A stretch of 64,000 nt of DNA from Frankia gtarii (GTDB lineage Bacteria > Actinomycetota > Actinomycetes > Frankiales > Frankiaceae). Position numbers and translations under genes: made by a program. The stretch is from positions 1-64,000 of the forward strand of contig NZ_JAMPTM010000005.1 in NCBI RefSeq assembly GCF_025403375.1, in the 5' to 3' direction. Under the pieces are notes generated by a model that was not told where the DNA came from, made no database searches, and saw only the letters and a list, made by a program, of their open reading frames with translations. This document shows positions 61,998-64,000 of this stretch, piece after piece. The first letter of the stretch is position 1. Every line of letters begins with the position of its first letter.

Positions 61998-63662
61998 TTA
62001 CAGGCTCCACATCCAGATGGTGCCGTCCCAATGACCGGAGACGACGACGGTGTGGCCTTGTACGCCGGTGACGCAGATGGCCTCAGCGCCCTTTTCGGGG
62101 CCGGTGAGTCCGTCTCCGTAGGGGCTGGCGGTGGCGAGGTCCCAGATCCGGATGGCGCCGTCGTCGCTGCCAGCGATGATGCTGGGGCGGCCCTTGATCG
62201 GCCCGATGGCGACGGTCTTGACCGCATTGTTGATCGGATCGCCGAGTGAGCGGCCGACGGGCGCGGCCAAGGAGAGGTCCCAAGCTCGGACATCACCGTC
62301 CTCCCCGCCCGTGACGGCGATGACTCGGCCGCCAGCGGCGCCCATCGCCGCGGTGCCGACGGCCGCCTCGTGCGATCCGAGCAGGCGGCCCTGCGTAGAC
62401 GCGGTGAGGTCCCACAGCCGGACCGTGCCGTCCCCGCTGCCCGTCACCGCCGTGGGCTGGCCGTTGACAAGGCCGACGGCGACGCTTTTCACCTCGGCTT
62501 GCAGGTCCCCGCCGAGGACGACGCCGGTAGACCCGGTGGCGGCGACATCCCAACGCCGCACGGTGCCATCATCAGCGGCGGACACCGCCATCGTCCGGCT
62601 CTCGATGGCCAGCAGCGCCACACTGTTGATGCCGCGGGTGAGTGGTCCGCCCAGCCGGACGCTCGACGGTGGCCGGGCTGTCAACTGCCACCGCCGCAGG
62701 GTCCCATCGACGCTGGCGGAGACCGCGAGGGATCCGCGCATCGCGACCGAGTAGACCGGCGCGCTGTGCCCGGCGAGCGGCACACCGCGAGCGTGCCCAG
62801 TCAGGGGACTCCACAGCTGCACAGTGCCGTCGCCTCGGCCGACCATCGCGACCAGCTCTCCCCGCAGCATCCCGGCCGCGACTGACCAGACCGGATTGTT
62901 CTTGCCGATCGCCGGGCTCAGCCTCGTCCCGACCGGACTGTAGGAATCGCTGCGTGCCGTTGTGCTCCCAGGCCCTCCCACGACTGCCGCGGTGGTGCTA
63001 CTGCCGCCGGCCGACGAACTCTCAGCCGACGAGGCAGCGGACGAGCCATGCAGCCAGGCCGGCAGGATGGTTCCGGCGGCGACGACGGCCACCGCAGCCG
63101 AGGACCCGAGAACAACACGCCGAGTGGTAATTCGATCACGAAGCAGCCGGGGTGCCGTGGTCTGTTGCGGCACCATATCGACCGATTCTGCGGCGGCGGC
63201 GATCGATGCCTGCGGCACGTTGCTGTCCGCTGGTCCTGGTGCGCCGGCACCTGATGCGCCGGTACCTGGCTCGCCGGTACCTGGCTCGCCGGCCGTGGGG
63301 GGACGAATGGTCCGGCGCTGCAGATCGAGGTAGGCGGCGTCCCAACCGTCCCGATCGCCGAGGTCCGCGGGCAGCGTGATGTTCCGTTCATCGGCCACCC
63401 GCAGACAGGTGTCGACGAAGGCTGCAAAGCTTGCCGGCTCCGGCCGCACCGGACTCCGGTCGCTGGTCATCGCGGAAATCGTGCTCCGGCTGATGAGCGG
63501 TGGCGGCTTTTGGCCCGGCCCGACGGCAGGCTGCTTACCGGCACCGCGCCTGACCGTCAACCTGCTGGCCTCTTCCATGCCCCGAACGGAAAGACCCACC
63601 GCCTCCCGAAGGGACCGCAGGCGAAGCGCGAAAATCAGCCGGTAGTCAGATTCCTCTGCCAT
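61998..63662 (-). CDS. WD40 seven-repeat membrane protein with HTH-like N-terminus
   Basis: 554 residues. Residues 1-75 look like an XRE-type helix-turn-helix (LIFALRLRSLREAVGLSVRG, ISRSTISAMTSDRSP). A single membrane helix follows near residue 190 (VVLGSSAAVAVVAAGTILPA), then a Ser/Gly linker, then seven WD40 repeats, each ending in a form of DGTVRLWDL, enough for a closed beta-propeller. This layout is seen in actinobacterial signalling proteins of unknown role. The HTH would be cytoplasmic and the propeller outside if the helix spans once. The start at 63662 follows GGGGGGCG. Confidence 0.85.
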   Translation of the reverse strand: MAEESDYRLIFALRLRSLREAVGLSVRGMEEASRLTVRRGAGKQPAVGPGQKPPPLISRSTISAMTSDRSPVRPEPASFAAFVDTCLRVADERNITLPADLGDRDGWDAAYLDLQRRTIRPPTAGEPGTGEPGTGASGAGAPGPADSNVPQASIAAAAESVDMVPQQTTAPRLLRDRITTRRVVLGSSAAVAVVAAGTILPAWLHGSSAASSAESSSAGGSSTTAAVVGGPGSTTARSDSYSPVGTRLSPAIGKNNPVWSVAAGMLRGELVAMVGRGDGTVQLWSPLTGHARGVPLAGHSAPVYSVAMRGSLAVSASVDGTLRRWQLTARPPSSVRLGGPLTRGINSVALLAIESRTMAVSAADDGTVRRWDVAATGSTGVVLGGDLQAEVKSVAVGLVNGQPTAVTGSGDGTVRLWDLTASTQGRLLGSHEAAVGTAAMGAAGGRVIAVTGGEDGDVRAWDLSLAAPVGRSLGDPINNAVKTVAIGPIKGRPSIIAGSDDGAIRIWDLATASPYGDGLTGPEKGAEAICVTGVQGHTVVVSGHWDGTIWMWSL

Positions 63663-63700
63663 ACGAAACGCCCCCCGCGCCACCGCAGACCGGATGTCCG

Positions 63701-63729
63701 GGGTGTCCGCCGAGGTGGCCCGGACACCC
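63701..63729. promoter_or_regulatory. Inverted repeat upstream of the WD40 gene
   Basis: GGGTGTCCG and its complement separated by 11 bases, 38 bases upstream of the WD40 start. Contains the TGTCC/GGACA half-sites that recur in the next repeat. Confidence 0.6.
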
Positions 63730-63777
63730 GAAACGGCTCCAAGTCTAGCCGGATGACCTGCGGCTCGGCGGGAAAAC

Positions 63778-63818
63778 CGTCCGGACCTGTCCGGACCGAG
63801 GCTGGACAGGTCCGGACG
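63778..63818. promoter_or_regulatory. Long inverted repeat in divergent promoter region
   Basis: Perfect 15-bp arms (CGTCCGGACCTGTCC and its complement) around an 11-base spacer. It lies between the WD40 gene and the last gene, 83 bp centre to centre from the repeat at 63701. It could be an operator or an RNA hairpin. Confidence 0.68.
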
Positions 63819-63891
63819 CCGGGGCCGAGTCCCACCATGGGCGAGGCCGTAGTCGATCTGCGGTTGATTCGCACCAGGCAGGAAGGATCCC

Positions 63892-64000
63892 ATGTCCAAG
63901 ACGACTGGCGCCGAACTGATGCGCCCGCCATTGCCGGCCACCGTTGTGCGCGGCAGGATTATGGCCGCCATAACCCCACGAAGCGATTCGACGGAAGGAC
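63892..64000 (+). CDS. Start of a gene running off the window
   Basis: ATG at 63892 with a strong AGGAAGG site. The visible 36 codons read MSKTTGAELMRPPLPATVVR then GRIMAAITPRSDSTEG. Too short to name. Divergent from the WD40 gene with shared inverted repeats. Confidence 0.6.
   Translation, partial: MSKTTGAELMRPPLPATVVRGRIMAAITPRSDSTEG

Overview
The window is high-GC actinobacterial chromosome, most likely from Frankia or a close relative. The evidence is the very strong third-position GC, frequent GTG starts, a paired DUF5753-type XRE regulator and DUF397 protein, Actinobacterial Holin-X and DUF3618 envelope proteins, and many small divergent regulator/enzyme pairs. It is a draft contig end: bases 1-16 match the Nextera (Tn5) mosaic end and are not genomic. 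I found no rRNA, tRNA, CRISPR array, complete insertion sequence or prophage.

Layout. 0-7 kb: envelope and stress proteins (DUF4407, DUF3618, Holin-X, YihY), an alpha/beta hydrolase, an orphan MSMEG_0572/Sll0783-family protein and a metallophosphoesterase, then about 1 kb of non-coding DNA with two hairpins. 7.7-12.4 kb: a four-gene run (DegT/StrS aminotransferase, NAD-sugar epimerase, MGDG-synthase-like glycosyltransferase, EamA-like transporter) that looks like a small glycolipid or sugar-modification operon. 12.6-15.5 kb: a divergon joining a Nudix/winged-helix (NrtR-type) regulator to an SPFH protein and a divergent NAD-kinase-like protein, with two matching palindromes between them. 15.6-20 kb: small genes, the XRE-DUF397 pair and a second SPFH unit (NfeD-like plus flotillin). 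20-33 kb: a GlxA-type regulator and cupin, a NarL-type two-component system, a PrmC-related methyltransferase that overlaps an FAD monooxygenase tail to tail, a TetR regulator with twin operators, a tyrosinase with its caddie protein, DUF427, prolyl iminopeptidase, an esterase, a WYL regulator and an SDR/MmyB-type pair.

34.9-43 kb holds a tightly overlapping operon: a SWIM zinc-finger/DUF5691 fusion, a MoxR AAA ATPase, DUF5682 and a VWA protein. This is a MoxR-VWA type assembly of unknown substrate.

43-61.5 kb is accessory DNA with gene debris: a 5'-truncated epoxide hydrolase, a PadR operon, a VapBC module, and fragments of MerR, TetR, VapC and HAD-like genes. Five copies of the 5' end of one HhH-GPD gene lie across 45.4-61 kb, all in the same orientation. 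Only the last is full length. Three of the truncated copies stop at the same codon, and the copies divide the region into gene blocks. This is the least explained structure in the window.

The window ends with a seven-bladed WD40 protein carrying an HTH-like N-terminus and a membrane segment, divergent from a gene that runs off the edge; two inverted repeats lie between them.
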